From the NCBI GenBank assembly GCA_029532415.1, contig JAQOTA010000060.1, forward strand, positions 4,402,001 to 4,466,000: a DNA stretch of 64,000 nt. The letters are read 5' to 3'. The stretch is from Marasmius tenuissimus (taxonomy: Eukaryota > Basidiomycota > Agaricomycetes > Agaricales > Marasmiaceae). The notes under the pieces are model-generated. The model had not been told where the DNA came from and did no database searches. It saw nothing but the letters and a program-made list of their open reading frames with translations. The position numbers and the translations under genes were made by a program. This document shows, one piece after another, positions 1 to 12,000 of the stretch (positions are counted from its first letter, which is position 1; each line of letters opens with the position of its first letter).

Positions 1-1640
1 GTAAGTCTGTTCTGACAACTTGCAACATCATTAATTGACATTGATCGTGAAAAGGTGTATCGACCGCACCAGCAAGGTCTGCAAGTTGTTTCTGGAGGTG
101 CTGTGCAAGGCAACCGGAATGGTCAGGGCTGTTGTTGTTGGAGGGCCAGAACCTCAGGATGGAGGTCATTTGAATGGTGTTGCGTATGTACACTGACTTT
201 GCTTGATGTGGACCATGGGGGCATTCAGAGGTTAACATGTGGAAAAACCATACATTTCCTAGCTTTGGACGGCATCTGAGGAAAATGTTCAGTGCATATC
301 AAATTAAGCTACAAACCAGACTGATTTGGTTTTGTTCTTTTTAGCTGTAGAAGAGTGCTGATATTGGGTGTTGAAGGTCACGTACAACAATGAGCAGGAG
401 AAGGAGACAGCAGGGTTGGAGGAAGGGGGTGGAGATGAAGTCAAGAAGGACAACTGTGTGTCTAGCTCAAAGGAAAAGCATGGCACTAGCTTGCACTGTT
501 AGGGCATATCACAAATCCACTACTCACCTGTTCAGATGTGGTTTTGATGATAAGGGAATAACTGATGTGAATGCAGAGAGCAGAGGAGATGTTGTCAAAG
601 GACAGAAGACGTTCTTTAGTCTGAGGTTTATGCCTCAGACGATCTAGCTTATATACATGGATTCTACAGGACCCCAAACACTATCTAAGACCTATGATAC
701 CTAAGCTGACTGATGCACTCGTCAGGATGAGTCTACTATGAGTCGCGATGGTGCAATCAAGGTGTAAGTATGAGTCGAGTGAGTCGTAAGAGTCAACTCG
801 AGTGTTCGAGCTGTCCACACAGCACATGACTCGCCGTAGTCATGGTGTGGCAGATCTAGACCTATGCGTATCCCCTTTAGTTACAGATCTATCTAGATGA
901 GTCCAGACCAAATCTATAGAACAAGAGATCAGATATCTACTGATAAGATGTTGGATTGGATTGAATGATATGATAACCACATGGCACAGATAAGATATAG
1001 GGAGATTAGATGTAGAGAGAGAAAATCTGTGACAGGGCAGGAATGACATGCCAGATCAGATGTCTGCATCTGAATCAGATGCTGCTGCTGAGCTTGGAGC
1101 ACCCTGCCACAAACTTGCAATTCAGCCCGCAAGGCTCATGTCGCTCAATCCTCTCCTTCAATGGCTACTCCCTCTTAGCCTGCTGCTGGCTTGCCCAAGC
1201 CAGTTTAGCAGCTTATTCCATTCCACCACCACCTGCCTCTCCAAAGCATACAACTGCAGTCCCTTCTCCAAGGTCACATTTGCCTGTGAATGTAATAGAT
1301 GGGTTCCTGTGAATGTAATAGATGGGTTCGTGCTCCCTTCCCCATGACCAGTAGCCCGGTTCCTGCTTGGGCTGTTCTTTCTACACTCCTGCCTGCTTGT
1401 ATTCACAGCCCATCAGTTGATGACAATCCTTGAGGGTCAACACCCTCACCCATGTCTGCCCTCCCCCCATCACCATTGCCAAAATCTCCTTGCACTTTGG
1501 TTGGTATGAAAAGGGAAGCCTTTGGCCAATTCGTCTAAGCCCTGGGTGAAAAAGTGAAAGAGGGTCAATGAGGAGACAAAGGATGCTGTGTCTAAAAAGG
1601 CCAGGTTGAGCATAGCTCACAGGCAAGCAAGGTTCTTCCA
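1..1640. other. No recognisable gene; short repeats only
   Basis: I see no convincing coding exon here; open frames are short and show no family motif. Two small repeat features stand out: a cluster of GAGTC pentamers in both orientations at about 725-840, and a tandem duplication of a roughly 23-bp unit at about 1282-1329. The rest is unassigned. Confidence 0.5.
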
Positions 1641-1646
1641 CTGGTA

Positions 1647-2090
1647 GTGCCTGGTGCTCCTGAATCCCATGCAAAGGATTTCTATGCAGACCAGGCTCTT
1701 GTGCTTTTCCACAACAAAGAGGTGAAGAAGCTGCAGAATTGGGTGTCACTTGTGAACCTCTGGTTGAGGCTGGAGAAGACAGAAAAATACACTGGGGGTA
1801 AGCTGAGAACATGGGGCCGTCCCGATTGGTGCAGTGACTGGGCCCGGCAACGCCACAATTCAACGTACATGCCAGATGGGCCTGACATCTTCAAGTTATT
1901 GGATCAGTTCTGAGCATAGTGGGAGGTATTGCAGCCAGAATGGTGGGAATTCAGGAGAAATGGCCATTCCAAGGACAGTTACAATGACGTTGGTTCATGA
2001 GATGATCTGCGCATCACCAGCTCAAATGGCTCGACCTCTGTGCTGGTGCTGGTGGTCTATAATGCTGATTTGCTACCATGTCAACCCATG
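1647..2090 (+). pseudogene. Remnant of a basidiomycete repetitive hypothetical gene
   Basis: An open frame of 88 codons (1647-1913) ends at a TGA. A shifted frame then continues with tryptophan-rich text (WEVLQPEWW near 1920-1955) before further stops. The layout GRPD..DWAR, a spacer, then WW.LQP.W resembles a short module I recall from many Agaricomycete predicted proteins of unknown function that are often repeat-associated. No catalytic motif or targeting signal is visible. At least one frameshift separates the two parts, so I treat it as decayed. The family link is from memory and weak; it may be chance similarity. Confidence 0.25.
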
Positions 2091-2302
2091 AGCAGCACTG
2101 AATGGGAGAGGGCTAGGTGGGATCATGCACTTGTAGATCTGCAGGCAGCTGTGGACGACATCAAGGATGTATATTATGAATTGATCAAGCTGTAGACTAC
2201 ATATAACTTTGGTTGCTGGTTGGTCGTGTAGTATTATGTTTTGTACAGAGGTTGGCAGGTAGTGAAAAAAACTTTGTACCATAATGTGGATTTGGTTTAT
2301 GT

Positions 2303-2756
2303 GGCACCACTAGTGTTGCCAACAGCTCAGCTCAAGCCACCAAATTTTTGAACATCTTAAACCTGTAAAATCCCTCAGTAAATTTGAATTACCTTACTGG
2401 TGGGAGTACTCCGAAATGTCTGTGAGCTTATTTGGTGGGTACTCCGTCAAGAAGTACATAAATATGCCACGAGGTCTGACCCCGGGTTGGGCCCGGGTTG
2501 CTGCACAGCTATATGGTCACACCTAGACTACTTTGTTGCCTGCTCCCAGAGTAAAAACTCCGCTTCTAGAGCAGAGAATTGAGGTTCTCTGTCGAGAAGA
2601 ACCAACAAGCCATGTATTTTGATGACAAAAAGTTGAAATTCAGATGATGGAAAAAAGATGATGGAAAAATAACTGGCTCAAGCTGTGGCTGAGCTGGCTC
2701 GAATGGCTCTGAGCTGAAGCTGAGCCAAGCCAGCCATTGGCAATGCTAGGCACCAC
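2303..2756. mobile_element. hAT-type MITE with 8-bp TSD
   Basis: The element body is 2311-2748 (438 bp). The ends are imperfect inverted repeats, TAGTGTTGCCAA at the left and the complement of TAGCATTGCCAA at the right. Both arms continue with GCTCAGCT-rich sequence. It is flanked by an exact 8-bp direct repeat GGCACCAC (2303-2310 and 2749-2756), the size typical of hAT insertions. It has no coding capacity and so would be mobilised in trans. Its end resembles the sequence at 4786 beside the hAT transposase relic, which suggests a related autonomous partner. Confidence 0.8.
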
Positions 2757-3061
2757 TCTGAAATTGGGGATATAATGCTCAAATGTCTTGGGGACGTAGT
2801 TATCATGATGGAGGGATATTTTAGCCTTGCCAGGAGAAGTAGCAGTAGAGTTGAAAAGAAGACAACAAACGTAGCAAAGGGAAGAGACCAGGAGGACAAT
2901 CAACAACACCTGTACCATAAATTTCATATATGAAGATGTGTCAATTGAATTTAATGTGTTACATCCAACTTCGATTCAGGATCATTGTTTTTGAAGTGGA
3001 AGCGAGTGTCTACAGTCACTCTTGGCCCATTTGTGCCTAATTCTGTAACTGGTTGGGTTGC
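2757..3061. other. Unassigned spacer
   Basis: About 300 bp between the hAT MITE and the end of the membrane-protein pseudogene. I see no gene, repeat or motif that I can support. Confidence 0.5.
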
Positions 3062-3819
3062 TCACTCAGCAAACTGAACTCTTGAGATTACATCATGAAC
3101 ACTGTTGATTGACTTCCTGTACACAACACGTACAATAATTAGCATAGGTGCTAGGCCCTGAAAGCTGCAAAGACAGGATAACTTGGGTGACCAAGACACG
3201 GGATAGTTAGGTAGATACATACCAACATCAAGGCTGCAATAGGGGCAAGGGCAATCGAATTGTTCCCCTGTGACTTTGGATCCAAAGTGAGAGGCAATGC
3301 GCATGACGCTATTAGAGTAGCTGGATACAACAGCCCTGATTTGGGACTGCAGATATCAATGAGTCCTCTTAGACCATAAAGAAAGCAGGGAAAAAGGCTT
3401 ACACAATAGCAGTAACTCTCTTGTACTTTTAATGTACTCTGTGTCCCATGTGTCAACATACTTCACAACTAATCCACCAGATTCTCCCCCCTAAGTTTCA
3501 TGAGATCTCATAAGATTTCAACAACATATGTGCAAATTAGTGACTGCTCCTACCTGTGGCTAAAGACAACAAGAGATTGAACACAGCTATGGCTATCAAG
3601 GTTCCCCAGTCGATCTCAACAGCTGAGAAGAACAGATTACTATTGTTGGGGTGACTCCACCCAATAGACTCCATGATCCTGGTTGCAAAGGCTAGACCTG
3701 AATCATTGTCAGACCTAGTTCTGTGGTTGGCTATGACCAAGGTCGAAAGGCATACTATTGAGCATGAATGCCACAACGCTTAGAATATATAACATGATCT
3801 TATTAAATCCCCAACGAAC

Positions 3820-4161
3820 TGTCATGAACTTCCCTCCTATCTTATCTTTTCTCCTTATCTTATCCTTTTCCATCTTATCTATATCTTATCGCTCACATGA
3901 CTCATATCTTATCATATGGACACATGTCGGTCCTGTTTCAGATACTGTTTCACAATGTCATACCTCGATGTCATACCTCACCGTAGACACACACTGCAGT
4001 CCTCCAAGTAGTATATAAGAAGTAGATACTCTGCATGTATTCCCCAGTCTTGAGCTGGTTTATTCCTCACCAGTATTGAGTTCTCTATTCTTTGCCTCAT
4101 TCTTTGTTCTCTGAAAGCTTAGTGCGACGTGTCACCAGGTCAGAACTGGTGATTGCTGACA
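3820..4161 (+). repeat. Solo LTR of the Ty3/gypsy family
   Basis: The 342-bp sequence starts TGTCATGAA and ends TGCTGACA. It is collinear with the LTRs of the gypsy element at 45932-46298 and 62862-63228, but in the opposite orientation. It contains a TATATAAG box near 4012-4019 and runs of CTTATC(T/C) in the U3 part. I see no clear 5-bp TSD, which may reflect decay or recombination between two insertions. No internal sequence is attached, so it is a solo LTR. Confidence 0.85.
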
Positions 4162-4297
4162 AGATAACATCAGTAAGTCTGGAGCAAGGGGTTAGGGACA
4201 CAAACAAAAATGTGCCATGTAGGCTAAAGGGCAGCAAGTTGTTCAACAAACTTACCAGCATGACATCGGCGAGCATGCTTTTGGTTCTATGAATTAG

Positions 4298-4618
4298 TGT
4301 TGAATCTGTGGACTATAATTAGATCCTGGTATATCCGCAGTCCCGGTTCATACTTCCCGCCATTGTATTATGCGGGACAATGCATTCGCCATTGTTCTAT
4401 TCTTCATTGTTCACTATGCACATATGTACAATTTCTATTGTTGTCTCTATATGGTAGTTCTATTGTCTCTACATGTATATAAGCTCATAGTTCTCTACCT
4501 GAATCTACAGTGTGCTTTAGCTTCTATGTCTCACCTCTATCTCTCTAAACTCCTCTCTGGTAAGTAGTAGTGTAGCCATGTTGTAGTCCTCTGCGCTAGG
4601 CGTCATGCCAGCTCATCA
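4298..4618 (+). repeat. Solo LTR, copia-like family, TSD ATTAG
   Basis: The 321-bp sequence starts TGTTGAATC and ends CTCATCA. It is flanked by the perfect 5-bp repeat ATTAG (4293-4297 and 4619-4623). A TATATAAG box lies at 4476-4483. The same sequence recurs at 29953-30274 (minus, own TSD), 27842-27976 (truncated) and 45675-45931 (truncated). The TSD shows that an intact insertion occurred and then collapsed by LTR-LTR recombination. The insertion point is inside coding sequence of membrane-protein copy C. Confidence 0.92.
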
Positions 4619-4785
4619 ATTAGTAACAAAAGAACTCAATGTAGACCTTACGCACTTCATGAAGGTGGTGGTGATCATGATGTCACCAATAATCCTGGTT
4701 GAGAAGATGTTACATTGAAGCACAAGCTCTGAAATATGAATGATACTCACTAACAAACATTTTTGATCCTATTGTGCTGCAAGTA

Positions 4786-4845
4786 TAGTGTTACCCACGG
4801 CTCAGCTTGTCAAGCCGGCTTGAACCGGCTGAGCCGAATAAGTTC
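4786..4845. repeat. Probable left terminus of the hAT element
   Basis: TAGTGTTACCCACGGCTCAG at 4786 matches the end of the hAT MITE at 2311 (TAGTGTTGCC...CTCAG). It is followed by a short palindrome built on CAAGCCGGCTTG and a T-rich tract (4867-4911). It lies just beyond the 3' end of the hAT transposase relic, where a hAT terminus is expected. I could not find the matching right end or a second copy of the adjacent 8 bp (TGCAAGTA). Confidence 0.55.
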
Positions 4846-4996
4846 AACTTCTCGAAAAATTTTCGGAACAAATTTTTTTTTCTCGGAAGATTTTTTCTTT
4901 TTTTTTTTTTGATTCAAAAAGCTATGATAGTAGGTACAATCTCAGTTACAAATACAGTTACAATGCTATCAAGAAGTATCATTTATTTATTACTAT

Positions 4997-7900
4997 TTAG
5001 TCATCAGCAAATGAAGAAAGAGTGCCTTTGAATACATTGATGCCCTCGGGAAGCTGGTCATCAATCTCATTACAAGCCTCCAAGTCCTTCTCCTCTGCTC
5101 CCTGATCCAAGTGTGAAGTGAAGTCGGTTTTCTTACCTTGTAACACATTCTTCAGAACCACACATGCCTCCATCATGTCCTTACCCAAATGATTACGGAG
5201 TTCTGTCTTGACAAGTTTTGCAGAGGAGAACAGGCATTCACAAGGAACAGAAGTCCCAGGAATGGGGAGGATGTCCATGGCAAGTGCATAGACACATGGC
5301 CATTGCGTTCGCTCGCGAACCTTAAACATAAGCATTTCAGATACGCCAGCAACCAGTAGAACATAGATGTGTATACCTACCTGCCAAAAATGCAGAGAGC
5401 TCTTATAATAGTAGAGATCGGTGTCTGCAAGATATTGTGCACCTTCCTCCTGAGCACTCATATCTTGCATGCCAGATGATGTCAGGTCTCCCAAGAACTC
5501 AGCAACGCTGTCATCAGCCTCTTGATTCTCTCCACCTTGTGCCCTTTGTAGATCAGCTGGAAGAGGCTTCTTCTGTGTATGTTTAAGTTGGAACATTTAG
5601 GACGAATGTAGAACAAAGCCCAGAAAAGGAATGACACTCACCGCAATTTGATCAAATAACATATGTTTGACAGCTTCAAGTCCCCTAGTGTTGTTTTGAG
5701 AGATCCAAGCAAGCTTAATCTTTTGGTTGAGAACTAGCACAGAATCAGCAGGGTGAACAGTAACGACAGGTCAACCAGAGCACTCACTCATCGCCAGATT
5801 GTAAGGCGGAAGATCAATAATTTTCGACTGGTATTCCTTCAACGTCAGAATGCAACGGTCGAATATGTTCTCAAGTTCTGGGTACTTGGTCTCAAGTTTC
5901 CCCCACCATTGGAGAATAAGGCCAAAGGAAGGAAGGGCATTGCAAAGTGTGGGAACCTTCTCCTTACTCAACCTCTGTTGAAAGTTATGTGGAACCTATA
6001 TGAACATTTGATTAATTGTGTATTAATTAATACTAAGATGTGAAATGAACACATATGTCAAGTATCTTGTTGACAACCTTTATCAACTTCTATTCGGCGG
6101 GATGAAACTCATTGATACTGTCGGCCTTCCGCAAGAACCTTGTAAGTGGCTGACGACAATTAAGTATATTTTCAATTTCAAGTTGTTAAATTTGCACCTT
6201 TTCAATCGGAATATATTGCTTAGTCATGCAGGAGGATGACAACCAGCAGTTTGGAACATCTTTCAAGACACGGTATGGACGTCCGACATCTGCATCTTTC
6301 TCACAGAGCTCTCCAAGTTCACAAACTTTTGGTGGAGATGCACGTATCTGTGACATACTACATCAGAAACTGCACATTGTATCAGTGGAGAGGTCTACAT
6401 ACCTGGCGACCTGTAGTCCTCATTCAAGTGAATATTCCATTGTCTTGGACCGAAGTCGTGCGACCAAAGGCGTACTGGACTGCAAGTCCAGGCTCATTTG
6501 CAGCTTCCACTGCAACGTTGACTGCAAGATGGAGCATGTGGGCAAAGCAGCTGCAGTCGAGAGGTAAGAACTTTGGGCAGAGACATTTCCCCAAAACCAC
6601 TTACCAAACACGGTTGTTTGTGGTGCTAAATTCAATTCCACAGTCCCGTAGCAAAGGTTCGAGCTCCTCCAACATTGTTGTGTTGTTGGACGCATTGTCC
6701 AATGAGATGAAGCCAATCTAGATTGATGTTAATAGAATGTAATATAGATCAAAGAATCACGCACATTTTCCGTGATGTTGACATGATCCAGGATGTGGAG
6801 AAACACCCATGCGAGGTGTTCACCGGTGTGGCGTTCCGGGAGACCATAAAACCTGATTGCTTTGGATTTGATCTCGAGTTGAACCGGCGCTGGTGTGCCT
6901 GAGGCCTGCTTAACTTTGGAACCAACAACTTGTACCCAATGTGCAATGACCACAACAAAGGGATATACAGTTATGTCAGTCCATCCATCAGTACTGAAGG
7001 AGACCCGTCTGAGTGCTTTGTGCTGTAAGGATTGAATGTTGAGTATCACTTGAGGAAATAAAACTGACACAAAGACGTACCTTGAGATCCTTTCTGATCT
7101 TGTGGATATGTAGAGTGAACTCTTCCTCGATCATTCGCTGAATACTGGATCTCTTGGGTATCTCTGCCACAGTCATTGAAGGGCGCAAGCTGAGAAGCAA
7201 GTCCTGGAAGGACTCGTCAGATGTGAGTTGGAATGGCTGGCGAGATGTTAGTGGGGTTAGACACCAGTGGAGTGTAACTTTACCTGGTCAGTGACAATGA
7301 TGAAGACCATCAACTTTTGAAGAAAATGTTTTGAATTGTATTTGCGTGTGACCACTGTTCCTGTGGGGCCCTGCCCCTCAGGTAGGTCATGTTCAGCTCG
7401 GTATTCTTGAATGACTTTCTCCATCCACTTCACAGTGATCTTGATCTTCTTCTGCATACAGCCTTTGATCCACTGGTCCCTGTGGAACTCCCCAAAGTGT
7501 TGACGGATGCTGGTGTTCCCTAGGTCTTGGGTTAAAGGATTTCCCCAGCTTCTTTCTGCTCCCTAAAAACAGTGAACAATCAGCAAAGGGAATCATGTAT
7601 GAGGCGTCAGATACTCACAAACAAAATGTGCAGATTAGATCATACTTTCCATCCGGCCTCTTCTTTCTCTTGACAAACTCGTGAACATCTCGTGCACTCC
7701 TCTGGTCCTCCTTTGCTAGACGGCTTCCTGCAACCCTGTGTAGGGTGGCTGATAATACAATAGCAGGACGACCTCGGCCCCTCTTAGGTGTCTGCAGTGG
7801 CTGAACATTCTGGCGACAGGAGCCTTTAGCAGCTGATTTACCCTTCTGATAGGCTTTGGGTGGTGGTGGTTCATCATCATCACTCTCTTCCTCTTCTTTG

Positions 7901-9004
7901 TCATCATCATCATCATTCTTGTCTCCATCCTCAATTTCATCCTCATCATTGTCATCCTCAGAGTCAGATTCTGACTTGCTGGGGCCACCAGAGTCAGAGT
8001 CATCCTCAGATGTGCCGCCCTCATACAGAGCAAGCTGTTTGCTTTTGGGGCCCTTGACGGGGACCTTGAACGCAACAGCTTTGTTCTGAACAAAGGATTG
8101 ATGGCAAGGGGTATCAGCCGTTAGTCGGGATTCCTCTTCAGAGAATGGTGCTGCTCAATTAGTTAGTAAAGTTATTTGTGGGGAAATGACAAAACTCACA
8201 GGGCTCACGCTGAGTTGTACATTTTGGGGTAATATGCCTCGGGGTCAACATATGAGCTGAAAATTATTGTTAGTCCATAGCTGCGGCGTCAAGAATTGGC
8301 AACCCAATACCTGGTGTGCCAAAAACAGGTTGAAAGGCTGCTGCTGCTACACGTACTTGACGTGTCACGTTTGACGTTTCAAGACCCGCCACAGTATGTG
8401 GTGTACGAGGCTTGGCTAGAGAAATATGGTGTCCAGACCGGTAGATTGCATCTACAATGACAGTTAGCACCTACTAAATCAGAGTCAGGTCAAAGGAGCA
8501 CATACCATTCAATGCAGCAACTGGCAGGTCATCAGATTCTTCTGCTGGTGCGGGGTTGATCTCTTCCCCAGCGACGTCGGAGAGTTGATCATTGTAGTCT
8601 GAATGTTGACTGTCAGCGCACAACATATGTGTAAGAGAAGGAAAGGGTACAGACGTGCTTGATTGACAGACTCATCCCAATCAGGATCTTCAAGAGAACC
8701 AGGCTGTTCCTTGGGCTCCTCCTGTTGTGGTACAACCAGTTCTGGGACAGGCTCTGGGACATGTTTTGGTCATGCACTTTTACCCTTGCTTCCACGTTTC
8801 TCTCGGGGAGCAGGGGGAGGCTCTGAATACAACAAAGCTTTACATATCAACTGTGACCAACAGAGAGAGAGATCACGTACCTTCGTCACAAGGAGGAGGA
8901 GGATCATCCTTCACTGGCGCTGCAACCCGTCAACAACGAGTGGCCGGTGGAGGAGCTGGTGGGGTGACAGTCTTGCTCTGTTTGTCTTCCTTGGGTTTTG
9001 CCAT
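4997..9004 (-). pseudogene. hAT superfamily transposase, decayed, many exons
   Basis: The minus-strand reading starts at ATG 9004 (MAKPKEDKQ) and ends at 4997. In order: a proline-rich, acidic N-terminus; an acidic Asp/Glu/Ser run (about 8000-7870); an AT-hook (GRGRP, about 7770); a BED zinc finger split by an intron (ICTFC near 7625, then RQHFGEFH near 7500); the first RNase H-fold Asp in FSTDGWTD (about 7000); SLDNASNN (about 6690) and CFAHMLHLAVN (about 6540); a degenerate DVPNCW where DVPTRW is usual (about 6265); and the C-terminal dimerisation region ending ILPIPGTSVPCECLFSSAK (about 5260-5200). In-frame TGA codons at 8930-8932 and 8770-8772 break the N-terminus. Introns are about 50 nt. 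The order and motifs are strong for hAT; it is almost certainly inactive. Confidence 0.88.
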
Positions 9005-12000
9005 GAAGGTCCTGCTATCCAACCGTTCGAAACCCAGCTGTTTTTAAGTCTTTCTGGATATACAATACCATTGAGATTGTGGTGAAAAGTATATCTTGAT
9101 TTGCATGAAAAACTGCCATGATTCTGACAGAAAAGCCCAGTCAGTGAACCGAATGCAGACAGTCCTTTCAACTTACTGTTTTTGAAAGCACTGACCCCTT
9201 CAACAATTGCTCTGAGGCTTGCTATTGGCCTGAGTCTGAGGTCCCCACTCATGAGGCCCTCAAAGAACCTCTCGTGGTGTTGTTCGTTTATGAGAAGAAG
9301 TGGCGTTCATGAAAGAAATGAAGTGGTGTTGTGGTGTATGAAAACAAACAGTGAGAAGCTTCCAGGCTTTGGATTCAACAGCAATACTCACAGTCAAAGT
9401 TGCCAATTTCTTAAACTTGTAGATCCTGACCAACTAGAATGAGTAGTGAAAGTCACCAAGAAGGTATCTGCATACCCACTGCTCACTATTCAAGCAGAGT
9501 GTCAGAGTTGATTTGCAACAACTAGAGAAAGGGGCTTACAAATATTGAAGGTGCTTGGTACTGAATGAAGTCAGCTGCCCAATGTTATCGGGATCAAAGG
9601 TCCTCATTGGGATCACTGTACCTCTATCGCACATTCACCGTGATCATTGAACCTTCTCCATCGGGATCACAGCGGTTCATTGGGATCAAGTTTATATTGA
9701 CACCTGCTGGCAAACTCCATGTGTTAGTATGGTGGATGCCAATTACAGTGAGTGACTGACCCATGTTCCATGAAGCTATCGAAGACTCCTATCCTAGCAC
9801 CATCCATGAGAACGATGGCCAGTCAGGACTACGCAAGGAAGCATCTCCATACGCAATGTGTCTGCACATATAAACGAACAAGCACAAAAAAGTATAGAGA
9901 CTACAGGAGAACCTATGATACATGTCATGTGGTAGTGGTACTTATGCTTGCCTTCATTTAGTCATTCGTATCCCAGCCATTGTTATTCCTAGCCAGCAAA
10001 CGATGCCCTCAGCCCCTTGAAGGGCCTATGTCTTCTTCGACCTCGGGTCGCATTCACCGACACGACGTGACTCTCAACCTCCAAACTGTCTCGGCACGAG
10101 GTAACGAGAACCAACGGAGAGTTAGAAGAAGCCTTCGTTGGACTCAGCGAAGAGACATTTAGAGACATAGACATCAGCATATATGACAAGGATGTCAAAA
10201 CCTGGAAACGAGAAAAAAATGGGAACTTACCATGTCCAACATTACGAGGAGATGTGATAAAAGGAATGTCCCGAACAACATGGTCCGGAAAAGTCCCATG
10301 GCAGATCTGCCCTCACATAAGCAAAGTTTAGGGAGGGATCTCGACGGTAACACCAAAATCTTGTGGAAACCATATGTGGTATTGGGTGTGGAGCTCCGTA
10401 AGTCTTGGGAGATATGCGAAATTGACGTTGAAATGTATGTGGGTAGATATTAGTGTAAGTACCGGGACAAAGGATAGAAGTACTCGATCCCGGAAAGGGG
10501 TAGGAATGCAATGGAAATGTCAGATTCAGCATTTGTATCACATTTCTCTCCCGTTTGAGTCGATTTTGGGGCGAATAACTGTGGCATAAGGCACGAGAAT
10601 TCTGATGGATTCTCCCAACATGAGTTTCTGCATAGCTTCTTCATTGTTCCAAAAACTTACGCGTTCTTGCACCCAGTGTGATGCACGCCCGGAAGGAGAC
10701 CAACACATGATCCTCCACGCATAGAGAAACCTCCTCTCCGACGCCTGAATAATTCTCCCCGGGAGAAGCTCATCATATCCAGTTTAAGCAGCCTATGCCC
10801 ACAGCTTCGATAAGGAAGCCACTAACGAGGCCGAGTGTTGAGATACCCGAGAGATTGAGTCGGGGGGGGGGAGGAGGAAGCTCGAAAGCCACTCAGAGCG
10901 TTGATTTCAGCTCTCCAAACCAAAGGCTTGTTAGAAGTTAGAACGCCAGAAAATGGCACCAGAGCTGATGTAAAGTCTCCCATCCCAACCACACCAAGAG
11001 GAGTATGCCCGAGGATGATGGTATTAGTAGCTTTTACTCAGCGACCGCTGATGTTTTCGGCCAGACCCCCAGTCAACGCGAGCGTGATGGTGGTAGTGAT
11101 GAATAGCGAACTTCTCATAGAGTACTAGACACGTTGAACAGTAGCCAGTGACGGATAGAATGGTACAAAAGATAATCTGGTTGAGATGCGCATTGCCGAG
11201 GAATCACAGGTAGGCTAGAGCTCACCATACTGTATGTTTTCTTCCTGATGTGTCTAGTGTTACTCTATTCTCAAACGCAAGGCGAAGGAGTGGATGAACG
11301 TGATGTACCAGGCTCAGAAGCGTATTATCAGACCCTGTCAGACTCCTGAGATCCCGGGAAGATAACCCGACTACCTCTCCTCCCAAAATCCCGACCGGAT
11401 CCCACCAGGTTTGTGGGGAGGGACGCAAAAGCAACCTAAGACATCCGATTCACTATTCCCTGACCTACAAGGTCGCTGAGATGACCATAGCATTGAATAA
11501 GCAATGGTGAGCGTGATGCTCGTTTGGAGTTCGTCACGACACATCGACAACGAAAGCACGACGCAGCGGAGTCTTCACTGATGCCAAATGAGGGGCGGTC
11601 GTATCGTCAAATATGAGTCTGCCTGACTGTTTAAAACCGTGGACTTGGAAAGGGCGGTGATTAGAGAGGGGAACGGAGCATGCGAGCAAGATCCCACGAG
11701 CGGCCCAAGAAGGGGGTAAACGCAAGGAACGCGAGTGTAGGGCAATGGGGAGTCAGACCGGGTAGCGTCGATGGCCAACGCAGACCAAGTACAAAGCTCT
11801 CAGAGCAGACAAGGCCACAACTAACCACTGTGCTTGGACAGAAGGCCTTGCGGGATTGGAATGGACGGAAACAACGGCATAAAAGGAGGCAACACCGTGG
11901 ATAGGTGAAAAAATTGCCGGTTGCGGTGTAATTATATAAGAGTATTCGTACACCCCGGAGCAAGTCGTGTTGGTAGAAACGCGGAGGGTATTTGAGTCGA

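Larger units (their letters stand above)
3062..4745 (-). pseudogene. Membrane-protein family copy C, split by two solo LTRs
   Basis: Read on the minus strand, exon-sized pieces match the genes at 14499-16074 and 23449-25026 in order. About 4735-4650 corresponds to the IMKC region. 4297-4258 reads LADVMLV and ends at a GTAAG donor. 3776-3560 contains the segment ending AVFNLLLSLATG. About 3370-3230 contains a GLLYP hydrophobic helix, and 3160-3062 reads GLAPMLIIVRV and ends at a stop. A gypsy-type solo LTR (3820-4161) and a copia-type solo LTR (4298-4618, TSD ATTAG) lie within it, the second inside what was coding sequence. The 5' exons are not found beyond 4745, where the hAT relic begins. 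The gene is dead; its original role is unknown beyond being a multi-pass membrane protein. Confidence 0.7.

Noticed and set aside
1381..1863. 160-codon minus-strand ORF
   Set aside because: No motif, overlaps a plus-strand remnant with better family resemblance, and has an erratic composition; most likely a shadow frame.
6236..6721. 161-codon plus-strand ORF
   Set aside because: It is the complement of hAT transposase exons (SLDNASNN and CFAHMLHL on the minus strand).
7856..8089. Plus-strand Ser- or His-rich low-complexity ORFs
   Set aside because: They mirror the acidic Asp/Glu run of the hAT transposase on the opposite strand.
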